DNA from: Holophagaceae bacterium
Lineage (GTDB): Bacteria > Acidobacteriota > Holophagae > Holophagales > Holophagaceae
NCBI GenBank assembly: GCA_003158505.1
Contig: PMJK01000129.1
Location: 7,162 to 18,742 of the forward strand
Direction of reading: 5' to 3'
Length of the DNA: 11,581 nt
Both the position numbers and the translations under genes were made by a program. The notes under the pieces were generated by a model. That model saw only the letters and a list, made by a program, of their open reading frames with translations. It was not told the origin of the DNA and made no database searches. Shown here one piece after another: positions 1 through 7,118 of the stretch (position 1 is its first letter; each line of letters opens with the position of its first letter).

Positions 1-1
1 C

Positions 2-640
2 TACGCCCGGGACTGGGCGGATCGTTTCACCCCGTCACCCTCCCGGGAGGCTCTGTTCGCCACGATGCTGGAGGTTCTTGAACAGCATCACCTGCCCCAT
101 CCCCGGGTGCTGGAACTGGGCATCGGTCCCGCCTATTTCGCCGAGCGCCTCCTGCGTCAGCGGCCGGACCTCCACTACGAGGGGCTGGACTTCAGCCAGG
201 CGATGCTGGACCTGGCGGCGGAGCGCCTCCGGCCCTTCGGCCAGCGGGTCACGCTGACCACTGGAGACCTCGTCCAGGGTGACTGGACGACCTGCGTCCA
301 GCGCCCGGTTGGTGCCATCGTGTCCACCTGGGCACTGCACGACCTCGGGGCCGAGGAACGGACCGCCAAGGTCTACGCTGACAGTTATCGCCTCCTGGAG
401 CAGGGTGGAATCCTCCTGAACGGGGACTTCGTGAAACCGGAAGACACCACCCATGACTACGAACCCGGGCGATTCACCGTGTCGCGCCACCTCGAGCTGC
501 TCACAGCGGCGGAGTTTTCCGGCTGCCAATGCCTCGGATTCTGGGAGAAGGAACTCAAGGCTCCCACCACGGCCCACAACTATGCGTGCCTTCTTGCCGT
601 CAAGGAGGGGGATAACCATGAAGGTTCGCATCGACGATGA
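2..640 (+). CDS. Class I SAM-dependent methyltransferase, 5' end cut off by window edge
   Basis: The frame is open from base 2, so the gene begins before the window. An ATG at 65 exists, but the 21 codons upstream of it (YARDWADRF...EALFATM) read like a normal methyltransferase N-terminus, so 65 is probably not the start. Of 212 visible residues, motif I is LELGIGPAYF (about residues 37-46; GxGxA nucleotide-binding loop). It is followed by GLDFSQAML, whose acidic residue normally contacts the SAM ribose, and by a post-motif region containing STWALHDL and a LLEQGGILLNGDF strand, typical of the Rossmann-like methyltransferase fold. The substrate cannot be told from sequence. Small-molecule O-methyltransferases of the trans-aconitate/BioC type share this layout, so a carboxylic-acid substrate is possible but is only inference. 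The end overlaps mdcR by 23 nt on the same strand, implying co-transcription. Confidence 0.85.
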   Translation, partial: YARDWADRFTPSPSREALFATMLEVLEQHHLPHPRVLELGIGPAYFAERLLRQRPDLHYEGLDFSQAMLDLAAERLRPFGQRVTLTTGDLVQGDWTTCVQRPVGAIVSTWALHDLGAEERTAKVYADSYRLLEQGGILLNGDFVKPEDTTHDYEPGRFTVSRHLELLTAAEFSGCQCLGFWEKELKAPTTAHNYACLLAVKEGDNHEGSHRR

Positions 641-1574
641 GATCACCTTCCGGAAGCTGGAGATTTTTTCAGCTTTCATGAAGACGGGAAATCTCAGCAG
701 GACCTCTGAACTGTTGGAGGTCAGCGCGGTCAGCGTGCATCGGGCCCTTCACTCGCTCGAAGAGGGGCTGCGCTGCCAGCTCTTCCGGCATGAAGGCCGG
801 AACCTCGCTCCCCTGCCCGCCGCCTTCCTGCTGGAGGAAACGGCCCGGGAGGTCCTCGACCGGATGGTACGCGGTGTATCGGCGACGCGCGCCGCAGCCG
901 GGTTCGCGTCAGGCCAGTTCCGCCTGGGCTCGATCTACTCGTTGACGACGCGTGTGGTCCCGCAGGTGATCATGGAGATCAAGCTGCGGCGACCGGAACT
1001 GCAAATCGATCTGGTGCTCGGGTCGAATGCGGACCTGTTGGGGAAGCTGCGGACCTCCCAGGTGGATGCCGTGCTGATGGGCCTGCCCAAACCGGCCAAT
1101 GACTTGCTGACCATCCCCTTGTTCGAGGACGACATCTATTTCGCGCTTCCGGCAGGCGACCCCAAGGGGTTGCGGGAAGAGATCGACCTGCGCGAGTTTT
1201 CCGAAGCGAATTTCGTTTCACTGTCAGAGGGTTTCGCGACCTCCGAGAGTTTCACGGAGATTTTTCGGCTGGCCGGCTACACCCCCAATCTGGTCACGCG
1301 GGTGGGGGATATCTACACCTTGATGAACCTGGTGGCGGGCGGCGTTGGCTATACCCTGCTGCCCGGGCGGGTCCGGGAAGTGCTGGGCGACCGAGTGCAA
1401 CTCGTGCCGCTGGCCGAGTCCTACCGCCTGCGGCAGACCATCGGCTTGGCCTTCATGCGCGTCCGGGAGCGGGATCCCAACATCCTGGCCCTGGCAGCGG
1501 TCTGTCGAGGGGGTGGGAAGACCTGGGGCCGTTCCTTGGAGACCCTCGTGCCTGAGCTGAGCAAAACGCGGTAG
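618..1574 (+). CDS. mdcR: LysR-family transcriptional regulator, probable malonate-utilisation activator MdcR
   Basis: 318 residues, the usual LysR length. The N-terminal winged helix-turn-helix spans about residues 9-68 (FRKLEIFSAFMKTGNLSRTS then a recognition helix around VSAVSVHRALHSLEEGL). The C-terminal periplasmic-binding-like effector domain starts near FRLGSIYSL (about residue 95) and runs to about 300. I chose the ATG at 618 because AAGGAGG at 602-608 sits 9 nt before it and the LysR domain begins right after. The frame stays open upstream to 453, but those codons lie inside the methyltransferase gene and look like its shadow. Its position directly before madL-mdcH, reading the same way, and known LysR-type MdcR proteins in other malonate operons support the name. 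The effector is expected to be malonate. Unlike many LysR genes it is not divergent from its target. It overlaps the upstream methyltransferase gene and may rely on that gene's promoter. Confidence 0.85.
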   Translation: MKVRIDDEITFRKLEIFSAFMKTGNLSRTSELLEVSAVSVHRALHSLEEGLRCQLFRHEGRNLAPLPAAFLLEETAREVLDRMVRGVSATRAAAGFASGQFRLGSIYSLTTRVVPQVIMEIKLRRPELQIDLVLGSNADLLGKLRTSQVDAVLMGLPKPANDLLTIPLFEDDIYFALPAGDPKGLREEIDLREFSEANFVSLSEGFATSESFTEIFRLAGYTPNLVTRVGDIYTLMNLVAGGVGYTLLPGRVREVLGDRVQLVPLAESYRLRQTIGLAFMRVRERDPNILALAAVCRGGGKTWGRSLETLVPELSKTR

Positions 1575-1582
1575 CGAAGAGG

Positions 1583-1602
1583 GGCCTTGTCACCACCAGG
1601 CC
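1583..1602 (+). terminator. Weak hairpin after mdcR, uncertain attenuator
   Basis: GGCCT (1583-1587) pairs with AGGCC (1598-1602) around a 10-nt loop, 8 nt after the mdcR stop. There is no T-run behind it, so it is not a standard Rho-independent terminator. It could slow readthrough from mdcR into madL or be chance in GC-rich sequence. Confidence 0.15.
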
Positions 1603-1611
1603 GGCCGAAAC

Positions 1612-1626
1612 TTACGCTAAGAGTAA
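1612..1626 (+). promoter_or_regulatory. Candidate MdcR operator (LysR T-N11-A dyad)
   Basis: TTAC-N7-GTAA is a perfect inverted repeat, and its inner part (1613-1625) fits the LysR T-N11-A box. It stands out as AT-rich in a GC-rich gap between the regulator gene and the operon it probably controls. Its centre (1619) lies about 64 bp upstream of the start site predicted from the promoter candidate at 1647-1676, the usual place for a LysR recognition site. The dyad is seen in the sequence; binding by MdcR is inferred. Confidence 0.4.
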
Positions 1627-1646
1627 TGATTCGTCCCAAGACTTGA

Positions 1647-1676
1647 TTGATCGACCCCGGGTCCATCCCCCACCAT
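1647..1676 (+). promoter_or_regulatory. Weak candidate promoter of the madL-mdcH operon
   Basis: TTGATC (1647-1652) followed after 18 bp by CACCAT (1671-1676) is a poor sigma-70-type pair, with 4/6 and 3/6 matches. An overlapping TTGATT at 1643-1648 is an alternative -35. A weak -10 is what an activator-dependent promoter would have. Transcription would start near 1683, leaving a leader of about 55 nt. A further dyad, TTCA-N9-TGAA (1686-1702, with inner TCAAG-CT-CTTGA at 1690-1701), lies just downstream. I rank this low because GC-rich genomes often have promoters that cannot be read by eye. Confidence 0.22.
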
Positions 1677-1710
1677 CGTTTCCACTTCATCAAGCTCTTG
1701 AATCTGGGAA

Positions 1711-1724
1711 ACGTCTAGGGACGT
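1711..1724 (+). repeat. Short inverted repeat just before the madL Shine-Dalgarno
   Basis: ACGTC-TAGG-GACGT is a perfect 5-bp-arm inverted repeat with a 4-nt loop. It ends one base before the AAGGGGG ribosome-binding site (1726-1732) of madL. In RNA it would form a small hairpin beside the site of initiation; in DNA it could be an operator half-site pair. Neither role is shown by the sequence. Confidence 0.25.
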
Positions 1725-1738
1725 AAAGGGGGTGGACC

Positions 1739-2143
1739 ATGGTCATCCTGGGCACGGCGCTCTTGTCCGTGTGCTTTCTGCTGGGGGTGACCCTCGGTGA
1801 CATCCTCGGGAAGCTGATCGGGGTCAAGGCCAATGTGGGCGGCGTGGGCATCGCCATGCTGCTGCTGATCTTTGCGCGCTTGTTTCTCGGAAGGAGAGAG
1901 CTGCTGGCACCGCCCACCCTGGCCGGTGTCCACTACTGGGGCGCGATGTACATCCCGGTGGTGGTGGCCATGGCGGCCACCCAGAATACCCTGGCCGCGC
2001 TGCGGGGCGGCCGGATCGCCCTGCTGGCCGCCATCGGAAGTGTCGCGCTTTGCGTCGTGACCATCTCGGTGATCAACCGCCTCTCCCGCGACGCCTCGGA
2101 TGACGCGTGGGAAGCCGAAAATCCGAACACGCCTCCGGTCTGA
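1739..2143 (+). CDS. madL: Malonate transporter subunit MadL
   Basis: 134 residues, matching the small MadL family (also called MdcL). About four hydrophobic segments are visible, near residues 3-19, 33-50, 67-84 and 91-112. A short charged C-terminal tail is rich in D, E, N and P. Conserved-looking stretches include LLGVTLGDILGKL, ANVGGVGIAMLLLI and HYWGAMYIPVVVAMAA. With MadM it forms a two-component inner-membrane malonate carrier. In characterised relatives this is a cation symporter; the ion used here cannot be read. AAGGGGG at 1726-1732 is 6 nt before the ATG and fixes the start. It is the first gene of the operon, 164 nt after mdcR and 15 nt before madM, consistent with import being made together with the enzyme. 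Confidence 0.92.
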   Translation: MVILGTALLSVCFLLGVTLGDILGKLIGVKANVGGVGIAMLLLIFARLFLGRRELLAPPTLAGVHYWGAMYIPVVVAMAATQNTLAALRGGRIALLAAIGSVALCVVTISVINRLSRDASDDAWEAENPNTPPV

Positions 2144-2158
2144 GCGGGAGTCCCCACC

Positions 2159-2923
2159 ATGCTTCAATTCTTCAGGCACGCCATCATTGAAAACGGACTC
2201 CTGGCCGCCTTTGCCTTCGTGGGCGCCGTGACCTGGCTATCCAATGTCCTCGCCACCCGCCTGACCAAGGGGCGCATCCACGGTTCGGCCTTCGCCGTAC
2301 TGATCGGCCTGGCCCTGGCCTACTGGGGCGGCGCGTTGACCGGGGGGAAGCGCGGCCTCGCGGACCTGCCCCTGTTCGCGGGTGTGGGCCTCATGGGTGG
2401 GGCCATGTTCCGGGATTTCACCATCGTGGCCACGGCCTTCGAGGTCGACCCGGTGCTGGCGAAAAAAGCTGGATGGCTGGGAGCGTTGTCCTTGTTCCTG
2501 GGCACCGTGATCCCTTTCATCGTGGGTGTCGTCATCGCCCGCGCCTGGGGCTATACCGATCCGGTGGCGCTGACCACCATCGGCGCCGGTGCCGTGACCT
2601 ACATTGTCGGACCGGTCACCGGGGCGGCCATCGGGGCCACCTCGGACGTCATGGCGCTCAGCATCGCCACCGGCGTGGTGAAGGCCATCCTGGTCATGAT
2701 CGTCACGCCGGCCCTGGCGAAATTCATGCGCCTGACCACCCCCCGCGGAGCAATGGTGTTCGGCGGCCTGGCGGGCACCGTGAGCGGGGTGAGCGCCGGG
2801 CTGGCTGCCACGGACCGGCGCCTGGTGCCCTACGGGGCGCTGGTGGCCACCTTCCACACGGGGCTGGGCTGCCTGATGGGGCCCTCGGTGCTGTATCTGG
2901 CGGTCAAAGCCATTTTCGGGTAA
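2159..2923 (+). CDS. madM: Malonate transporter subunit MadM
   Basis: 254 residues, the normal MadM length, and hydrophobic nearly throughout. Roughly eight membrane segments can be seen, near residues 12-30, 41-58, 66-84, 105-126, 134-156, 164-188, 195-215 and 222-250. Glycine-rich motifs include TTIGAGAVTYIVGPVTGAAI and GGLAGTVSGVSAGLAATD, which belong to the family core. It is the larger partner of MadL for malonate uptake across the cytoplasmic membrane. GGGAG at 2146-2150 lies 8 nt before the ATG. Only 15 nt separate it from madL and 16 nt from mdcA, so all three are surely one transcript. The protein looks intact. Confidence 0.93.
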   Translation: MLQFFRHAIIENGLLAAFAFVGAVTWLSNVLATRLTKGRIHGSAFAVLIGLALAYWGGALTGGKRGLADLPLFAGVGLMGGAMFRDFTIVATAFEVDPVLAKKAGWLGALSLFLGTVIPFIVGVVIARAWGYTDPVALTTIGAGAVTYIVGPVTGAAIGATSDVMALSIATGVVKAILVMIVTPALAKFMRLTTPRGAMVFGGLAGTVSGVSAGLAATDRRLVPYGALVATFHTGLGCLMGPSVLYLAVKAIFG

Positions 2924-2939
2924 CCCGGAGGATCTGCCA

Positions 2940-4583
2940 ATGAACCGGGATTGGTCCCGCTCCTCGAAGAGCCGTGAACGGCGGGTGGCCCGGGGCGTCG
3001 CGGCAGCCGGGGGCCGCATCGTCCCCCAGCAGAAGATCATCGACCTGCTCGAAGCGGTCATCGAGCCGGGGGACCGGGTCTGCGTGGAAGGCAACAACCA
3101 GAAGCAGGCGGACTTCCTGTCCAAGTCTCTGGCGGCGACGGATCCGGCGAAGATCCACGAGCTGCACCTGGTCCAGTCCGTGCTGGCGTTGCCCTCGCAT
3201 GTGGACCTCATCGAGCGGGGCCAGGTGGCCCGCATTGATTTCTCGTTCTCCGGCCCCCAGGCGGGCCGGCTGGCCAAGCTGGTGGAGGAGGGCCGCATCC
3301 AGATCGGAGCCATCCATACCTACCTGGAACTGTTCGGCCGGTACTTCGTCGATCTGACGCCCCAGGTCGCCCTGATCGCCGCGCAAATGGCCGATGCCGA
3401 GGGCAATCTGTACACTGGGCCCAATACCGAGGACACGCCCGCCATCGTGGAGGCCACGGCCTTCAAGAACGGGATCGTCATCGCCCAGGTCAATAAGCTG
3501 GTGGACAAGCTTCCCCGGGTGGACATTCCGGCCGATTGGGTGAACTTCGTGGTGCAGGCCCCCACGCCCCACTACGTCGAGCCCCTCTTCACCCGGGATC
3601 CGGCGCAGATTTCCGAAATCCAGGTGCTGATGGCGATGATGGCCATCAAGGGGATCTACGCGGAATACGGAATCACCCGGCTCAACCACGGGATCGGCTT
3701 TGACACCGCCGCCATCGAATTGCTGCTGCCCACCTATGCCGCCGAGCTGGGACTGCGGGGGAAGATCTGCACCCACTGGGCCCTCAATCCCCATCCCACC
3801 CTGATCCCCGCCATCGAGGACGGCTTTGTCGAATCCGTCCACTGCTTCGGTTCGGAGGTGGGCATGGAAGCCTACGTGGCCGCCCGGCCCGACATCTTCT
3901 TCGTGGGCGCCGACGGTTCCATGCGGTCCAACCGGGCCTTCTCCCAGACGGCAGGCCACTATGCCTGCGATCTCTTCATCGGATCGACCCTGCAGATCGA
4001 CCTCGCAGGCAACAGCTCCACGGCCATCAAGGGGCGCATCGCCGGGTTCGGTGGCGCGCCGAACATGGGGGCGGATGCCCGGGGCCGCCGGCACGCATCC
4101 CCCGCCTGGCTGAAGGCCGGCCGGGAGGATGCCCTGGCCACGGGGATGCCCCGGGGGCGGAAGCTGGTGGTCCAGACCGTCGAGACCTTCCGGGAGCACA
4201 TGGAACCTGCCTTCGTCGAGCGTCTGGATGCCTGGGAAGTGGGCCAGAGCGCGGGCATGGCCCTGCCCCCCGTGATGATCTACGGCGACGATGTGAGCCA
4301 CATCATCACGGAAGAGGGCATCGCCAACCTGCTGATGTGCCAGACCGCCGAGGAACGCGAGCAGGCCATCCGCGGGGTGGCCGGCTATACCCAGGTCGGC
4401 ATTGCCCGGGACCGACGGATGGTGGAGAACCTCCGGGACCGGGGCATCGTGCGCCGTCCCGAGGACATGGGGATCAACCCGCGCCTGGCGACCCGGGACC
4501 TCCTGGCGGCCCGATCCATCAAGGATCTGGTCCGGGCCTCCGGGGGACTCTACGACCCTCCCAAACGCTTCCGGAACTGGTAG
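2940..4583 (+). CDS. mdcA: Malonate decarboxylase alpha subunit (acetyl-S-ACP:malonate ACP transferase)
   Basis: 547 residues, the usual MdcA size. MdcA moves the acyl carrier protein thioester from acetate to malonate, forming malonyl-S-ACP and free acetate; it is related to CoA-transferases. Recognisable family stretches are VEGNNQKQADFL (49-60), HNHG-like RLNHGIGFDTAAIELLLPTY (247-266), KICTHWALNPHPTLIPAIE (275-293), GSTLQIDLAGNSSTAIKGRI (348-367) and GAPNMGADARGRRHASPAW (372-390). GGAGG at 2927-2931 is 8 nt before the ATG. The first 25 residues are basic and less conserved, as in relatives. The stop is 7 nt before mdcC. High-GC codon use leaves a 561-codon open frame on the opposite strand (2904-4589), which I regard as a shadow. 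The protein should be cytoplasmic, in complex with MdcC, MdcD and MdcE. Confidence 0.96.
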   Translation: MNRDWSRSSKSRERRVARGVAAAGGRIVPQQKIIDLLEAVIEPGDRVCVEGNNQKQADFLSKSLAATDPAKIHELHLVQSVLALPSHVDLIERGQVARIDFSFSGPQAGRLAKLVEEGRIQIGAIHTYLELFGRYFVDLTPQVALIAAQMADAEGNLYTGPNTEDTPAIVEATAFKNGIVIAQVNKLVDKLPRVDIPADWVNFVVQAPTPHYVEPLFTRDPAQISEIQVLMAMMAIKGIYAEYGITRLNHGIGFDTAAIELLLPTYAAELGLRGKICTHWALNPHPTLIPAIEDGFVESVHCFGSEVGMEAYVAARPDIFFVGADGSMRSNRAFSQTAGHYACDLFIGSTLQIDLAGNSSTAIKGRIAGFGGAPNMGADARGRRHASPAWLKAGREDALATGMPRGRKLVVQTVETFREHMEPAFVERLDAWEVGQSAGMALPPVMIYGDDVSHIITEEGIANLLMCQTAEEREQAIRGVAGYTQVGIARDRRMVENLRDRGIVRRPEDMGINPRLATRDLLAARSIKDLVRASGGLYDPPKRFRNW

Positions 4584-4590
4584 GCCCAAG

Positions 4591-4908
4591 ATGGAATCAC
4601 TGGTGTACGAATATCAAGGCGGCGTTCCCATCGAATCCCCGCGGGCCCCCGTGATCGCGGGCGTGGTGGGTTCCGGCAATCTGGAGATCCTCGTGGAGGC
4701 TGAGGGTCCGGACGACCGCTGCACCATCGTGGTCGTCACCGCGGCCACAGGCTTCGGGACGATCTGGCAGGCCGTGATGAACGATTTCGTGGCCCGCCAC
4801 AAACCCGGTGGCGTACGCCTGTCCATCAACGATGTGGGGGCCACCCCAGCCGTGGTCTCGCTGCGCCTCGAACAGGCCTGGGAAGCGTTCAAGGGGGGCT
4901 CGGCATGA
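4591..4908 (+). CDS. mdcC: Malonate decarboxylase acyl carrier protein (delta subunit)
   Basis: 105 residues, the expected size. The carrier serine is Ser28 in VVGSGNLEIL (residues 25-34), the site to which the 2'-(5''-phosphoribosyl)-3'-dephospho-CoA arm is attached in characterised MdcC proteins. The thiol of that arm carries acetyl and malonyl between MdcA and MdcD/E. The frame is open upstream to 4402, inside mdcA, but the ATG at 4591 starts a normal MdcC N-terminus (MESLVYEYQG). The ribosome site is weak (GGTAGG, 4579-4584) and overlaps the mdcA stop, so initiation probably depends on ribosomes finishing mdcA. The last 4 nt overlap mdcD (ATGA). Confidence 0.95.
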   Translation: MESLVYEYQGGVPIESPRAPVIAGVVGSGNLEILVEAEGPDDRCTIVVVTAATGFGTIWQAVMNDFVARHKPGGVRLSINDVGATPAVVSLRLEQAWEAFKGGSA

Positions 4909-5783
4909 ACCACAGCTATTACGAAGCCTCCGCCCGGGAACGCATGGCCGCTTTTTTGGACCCGGGCAGCTTCCAGGAATTCCTGCCACCCACCGACCGG
5001 GTCTCCTCACCCCATCTGCGCCAGCTGGATCAGCCCGGGGCCTTCGATGACGGCATCCTGGTGGGTTCGGGACGATTGTCCGGGCATGCGATTTTGGCGG
5101 CCGCCCAGGAAGGGGTCTTCATGGGCGGAGCCGTGGGCGAGGTCCATGGCGCCAAGCTGGTGGGACTGCTGGAGCGCGCCCTGATCACCCGGCCAGAGGC
5201 GGTGATCCTGTTACTGGAAACCGGGGGCGTCCGACTGCATGAGGCCAATGCGGGACTCGTCGCCGTGTCGGAGATCATGCATGCCGTCCTCGCCGTGCGT
5301 ACGGCCGGGATTCCGGTGATCGTCCTGGACGGCGGGCAGTTCGGCTGTTTCGGCGGCATGGGCATCGTCGCCGCCCTCTGCGATGCCGTAGTCATGAGCG
5401 AGGAAGGCCGCCTGGGGCTATCTGGCCCCGAGGTCATCGAAGCGAGCCGGGGCGTCGAGGAATTCGATTCCCGCGACCGCGCTCTGGTCTGGCGAACTGT
5501 CGGAGGCAAGCACCGGTACATGCTGGGTGAGGCGACCCGATTGGTGGAAGACAGCATCCCGGCTTTCCGCGAGGCGGCCATCGCGCTGCTGGGGACTCGC
5601 CCAGTGTTCGGTCTCGAAGATCTCGAAGCCGAGCATGCCCGTCTCCGAGAGCGGCTCGAGCGGTTCGGTGACTGCCGCGAATCCATCGAGATCTGGACCC
5701 GCCTGGGGATCGAGGATCCTCAGTCCCTGCCCCTGCTGGAGACCCAGGCCTTCCTGGCTCAGGTCGGCGGAAAGCGGGCGTGA
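4905..5783 (+). CDS. mdcD: Malonate decarboxylase beta subunit (malonyl-S-ACP decarboxylase)
   Basis: 292 residues with a carboxyltransferase/crotonase-like fold. Together with MdcE it decarboxylates malonyl-S-ACP to acetyl-S-ACP plus CO2. Family motifs seen are ETGGVRLHEANAGL (105-118), GGQFGCFGGMGIVAALCD (143-160; Gly-rich oxyanion-hole region) and LGLSGPEVIEA (170-180). No biotin-carrier lysine or biotin-dependent partner gene is present nearby, consistent with the biotin-independent enzyme. The start ATG sits in an ATGA overlap with the mdcC stop and is preceded at 6 nt by AAGGGGGG (4891-4898), a strong ribosome site that could give more MdcD than weakly initiated neighbours. The C-terminal 50 residues are helical and charged, as in relatives. 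Confidence 0.95.
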   Translation: MNHSYYEASARERMAAFLDPGSFQEFLPPTDRVSSPHLRQLDQPGAFDDGILVGSGRLSGHAILAAAQEGVFMGGAVGEVHGAKLVGLLERALITRPEAVILLLETGGVRLHEANAGLVAVSEIMHAVLAVRTAGIPVIVLDGGQFGCFGGMGIVAALCDAVVMSEEGRLGLSGPEVIEASRGVEEFDSRDRALVWRTVGGKHRYMLGEATRLVEDSIPAFREAAIALLGTRPVFGLEDLEAEHARLRERLERFGDCRESIEIWTRLGIEDPQSLPLLETQAFLAQVGGKRA

Positions 5784-5785
5784 CC

Positions 5786-6493
5786 ATGGATGCCCGTACC
5801 CTCCTGAATAACCTGTTCCCGGCCGGCCACACGGTCGCCTTCGAGGACACCTACTTCCACGGTACCGGCACCTGTCGCGGGGCCACCGTTGCCGTCCTCG
5901 GCACCTCGGAGGAGGTCGAAATCGGCGTCGAACTGGCCCTGGCGATGGCCCGGGACGTACTCGAGGTGATCAAAACTGCGCCCAAACGCCCCATCCTGCT
6001 GCTGGTCGCCACAAGCGGGCAGCGCCTCAGCCGGCGGGACGAGATGCTGGGCATCAACGCCTACCTGGCGCACCTGGCCAAGACCATCGACCTGGCCAAA
6101 CGAAAGGGCCATCCAGTCGTCTCCCTGGTCTGGTCCCGGGCCGTCAGCGGCGGCTTCCTCTCCACCAGCATGCTGGCGGATCTGTGCTTCGCCCTGCCGG
6201 AGGCGGAGATCGGCGTCATGAACCTGCCCGCCATGTCGCGCATCACCAAGATCCCCCTGGAGCGGCTGGAGTCCCTGAGCGCCACGTCGCCGGTCTTCGC
6301 ACCGGGGGTCGCGAATTACCTTCGGATGGGCGCCATCGAGGCGATCTGGCAGGGCGACCTGGAGGCACACCTGGACGCGTCCCTGCGCATGCTCTCTACC
6401 CGGGAGCGCCGAAGGGTGCTGGGCGACAGTCGGGGCGGACGCCAACTGGCCCGCTCCGTCGCCGAACGGGTGCGATCGCATGCGCGTGGCTGA
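5786..6493 (+). CDS. mdcE: Malonate decarboxylase gamma subunit (codecarboxylase)
   Basis: 235 residues from the ATG at 5786. MdcE is the carboxyltransferase-like partner of MdcD and completes the decarboxylase active site. Motifs seen are LLLVATSGQRLSRRDEMLGI (71-90), WSRAVSGGFLSTSMLADL (116-133), IGVMNLPAMSRITKI (142-156) and FAPGVANYLRMGAIEAIW (171-188). A GTG at 5780 in the same frame forms a GTGA overlap with the mdcD stop and would add two residues. GGAAAG (5769-5774) is 5 nt from that GTG and 11 nt from the ATG, so the choice is open and hardly changes the protein. The 3' end overlaps mdcG by 14 nt. It should be cytoplasmic, in a heterotetrameric core with MdcA, MdcC and MdcD. Confidence 0.94.
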   Translation: MDARTLLNNLFPAGHTVAFEDTYFHGTGTCRGATVAVLGTSEEVEIGVELALAMARDVLEVIKTAPKRPILLLVATSGQRLSRRDEMLGINAYLAHLAKTIDLAKRKGHPVVSLVWSRAVSGGFLSTSMLADLCFALPEAEIGVMNLPAMSRITKIPLERLESLSATSPVFAPGVANYLRMGAIEAIWQGDLEAHLDASLRMLSTRERRRVLGDSRGGRQLARSVAERVRSHARG

Positions 6494-7118
6494 GCCGTTC
6501 TGTCGTCACGATTGGGTCTGGGTCGGGAGGGAAACCCGTCTGCCGGATCTGGCGGAAGTGCGGAGCCACTGCGAGGCTGGGCTGCCTTTCATCGTGTGCC
6601 GCCACCCAGTTCCGGTCGGAAAGGACAGCCTAGCTCTGGGGCTGGCCCTGCCTGATAAGCGCCGCATCGGGTTTTGCGTGGAGGTCTCCGGGATCCGCGA
6701 ACATCGGGCCCCCCTGTCCCTGGAGGATGTGCTGCACTGCGTGCCCGACCCCTGGCTCCCGACGCTCGAACGCCTTGCAGCCCAGTTCAAGGAAGTTGGG
6801 ATGGAGACGAGGATCTATGGATCCGCTGCCTGGCAGGCCATGACCGGTGCTGCCTACCTTCGAAAGGATTCCGACCTGGACCTGCTCCTGACGCCGACCA
6901 CGGAGGAGCAGTTGCGCCTGGTCCTGGGAATCCTTGGTTCCATGGAGGGAGCCCACCCGCGCCTGGATGGCGAAATCGTCCTGCCCGATGGGCGGGCCGT
7001 GGCCTGGAGGGAAGCCGTCTGTGGATCGGCCACCCTGCTGGTCAAGACCCTATCCGATGTGTCACTGATTGCACGCGCCACCTGGATGTCGGCCCTCCAG
7101 GATCCGGCCCATGTATGA
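6480..7118 (+). CDS. mdcG: Phosphoribosyl-dephospho-CoA transferase, malonate decarboxylase holo-ACP synthase
   Basis: 212 residues, the normal MdcG length. It is a nucleotidyltransferase-like enzyme that moves the phosphoribosyl-dephospho-CoA group from the triphosphate precursor made by MdcB onto the serine of MdcC, releasing pyrophosphate. The diagnostic piece is RIYGSAAWQAMTG (111-123) followed by KDSDLDLLL (129-137). Asp132 and Asp134 form the DxD metal pair expected at the active site. The N-terminal half is the family-specific substrate-binding part. The start overlaps the mdcE end by 14 nt without a clear ribosome site, and no later in-frame ATG is usable, so translation is probably coupled to mdcE. 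Low expression would suit a one-time modifying enzyme. Confidence 0.93.
   Translation: MRVAEPFCRHDWVWVGRETRLPDLAEVRSHCEAGLPFIVCRHPVPVGKDSLALGLALPDKRRIGFCVEVSGIREHRAPLSLEDVLHCVPDPWLPTLERLAAQFKEVGMETRIYGSAAWQAMTGAAYLRKDSDLDLLLTPTTEEQLRLVLGILGSMEGAHPRLDGEIVLPDGRAVAWREAVCGSATLLVKTLSDVSLIARATWMSALQDPAHV

Noticed and set aside
453..617. N-terminal extension of mdcR by 55 codons
   Set aside because: The extra residues lie in the methyltransferase gene, look unlike any LysR N-terminus, and a strong ribosome site directly precedes the ATG at 618.
1599..1607. GGCCGGCC palindrome after mdcR as an operator
   Set aside because: Such 8-mers are common by chance at this GC content and it lacks the A/T-flanked form of LysR sites.
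2237..3313. Minus-strand open frame of 358 codons across madM and the start of mdcA
   Set aside because: Composition-driven shadow; it straddles two genuine genes and shows no family motif.
2904..4589. Open frame of 561 codons on the minus strand covering all of mdcA
   Set aside because: It mirrors mdcA codon phase, a usual effect of high third-position GC. Its translation is low-complexity (G, H, P, D, Q rich) without a recognisable domain, and mdcA is a clear family member.
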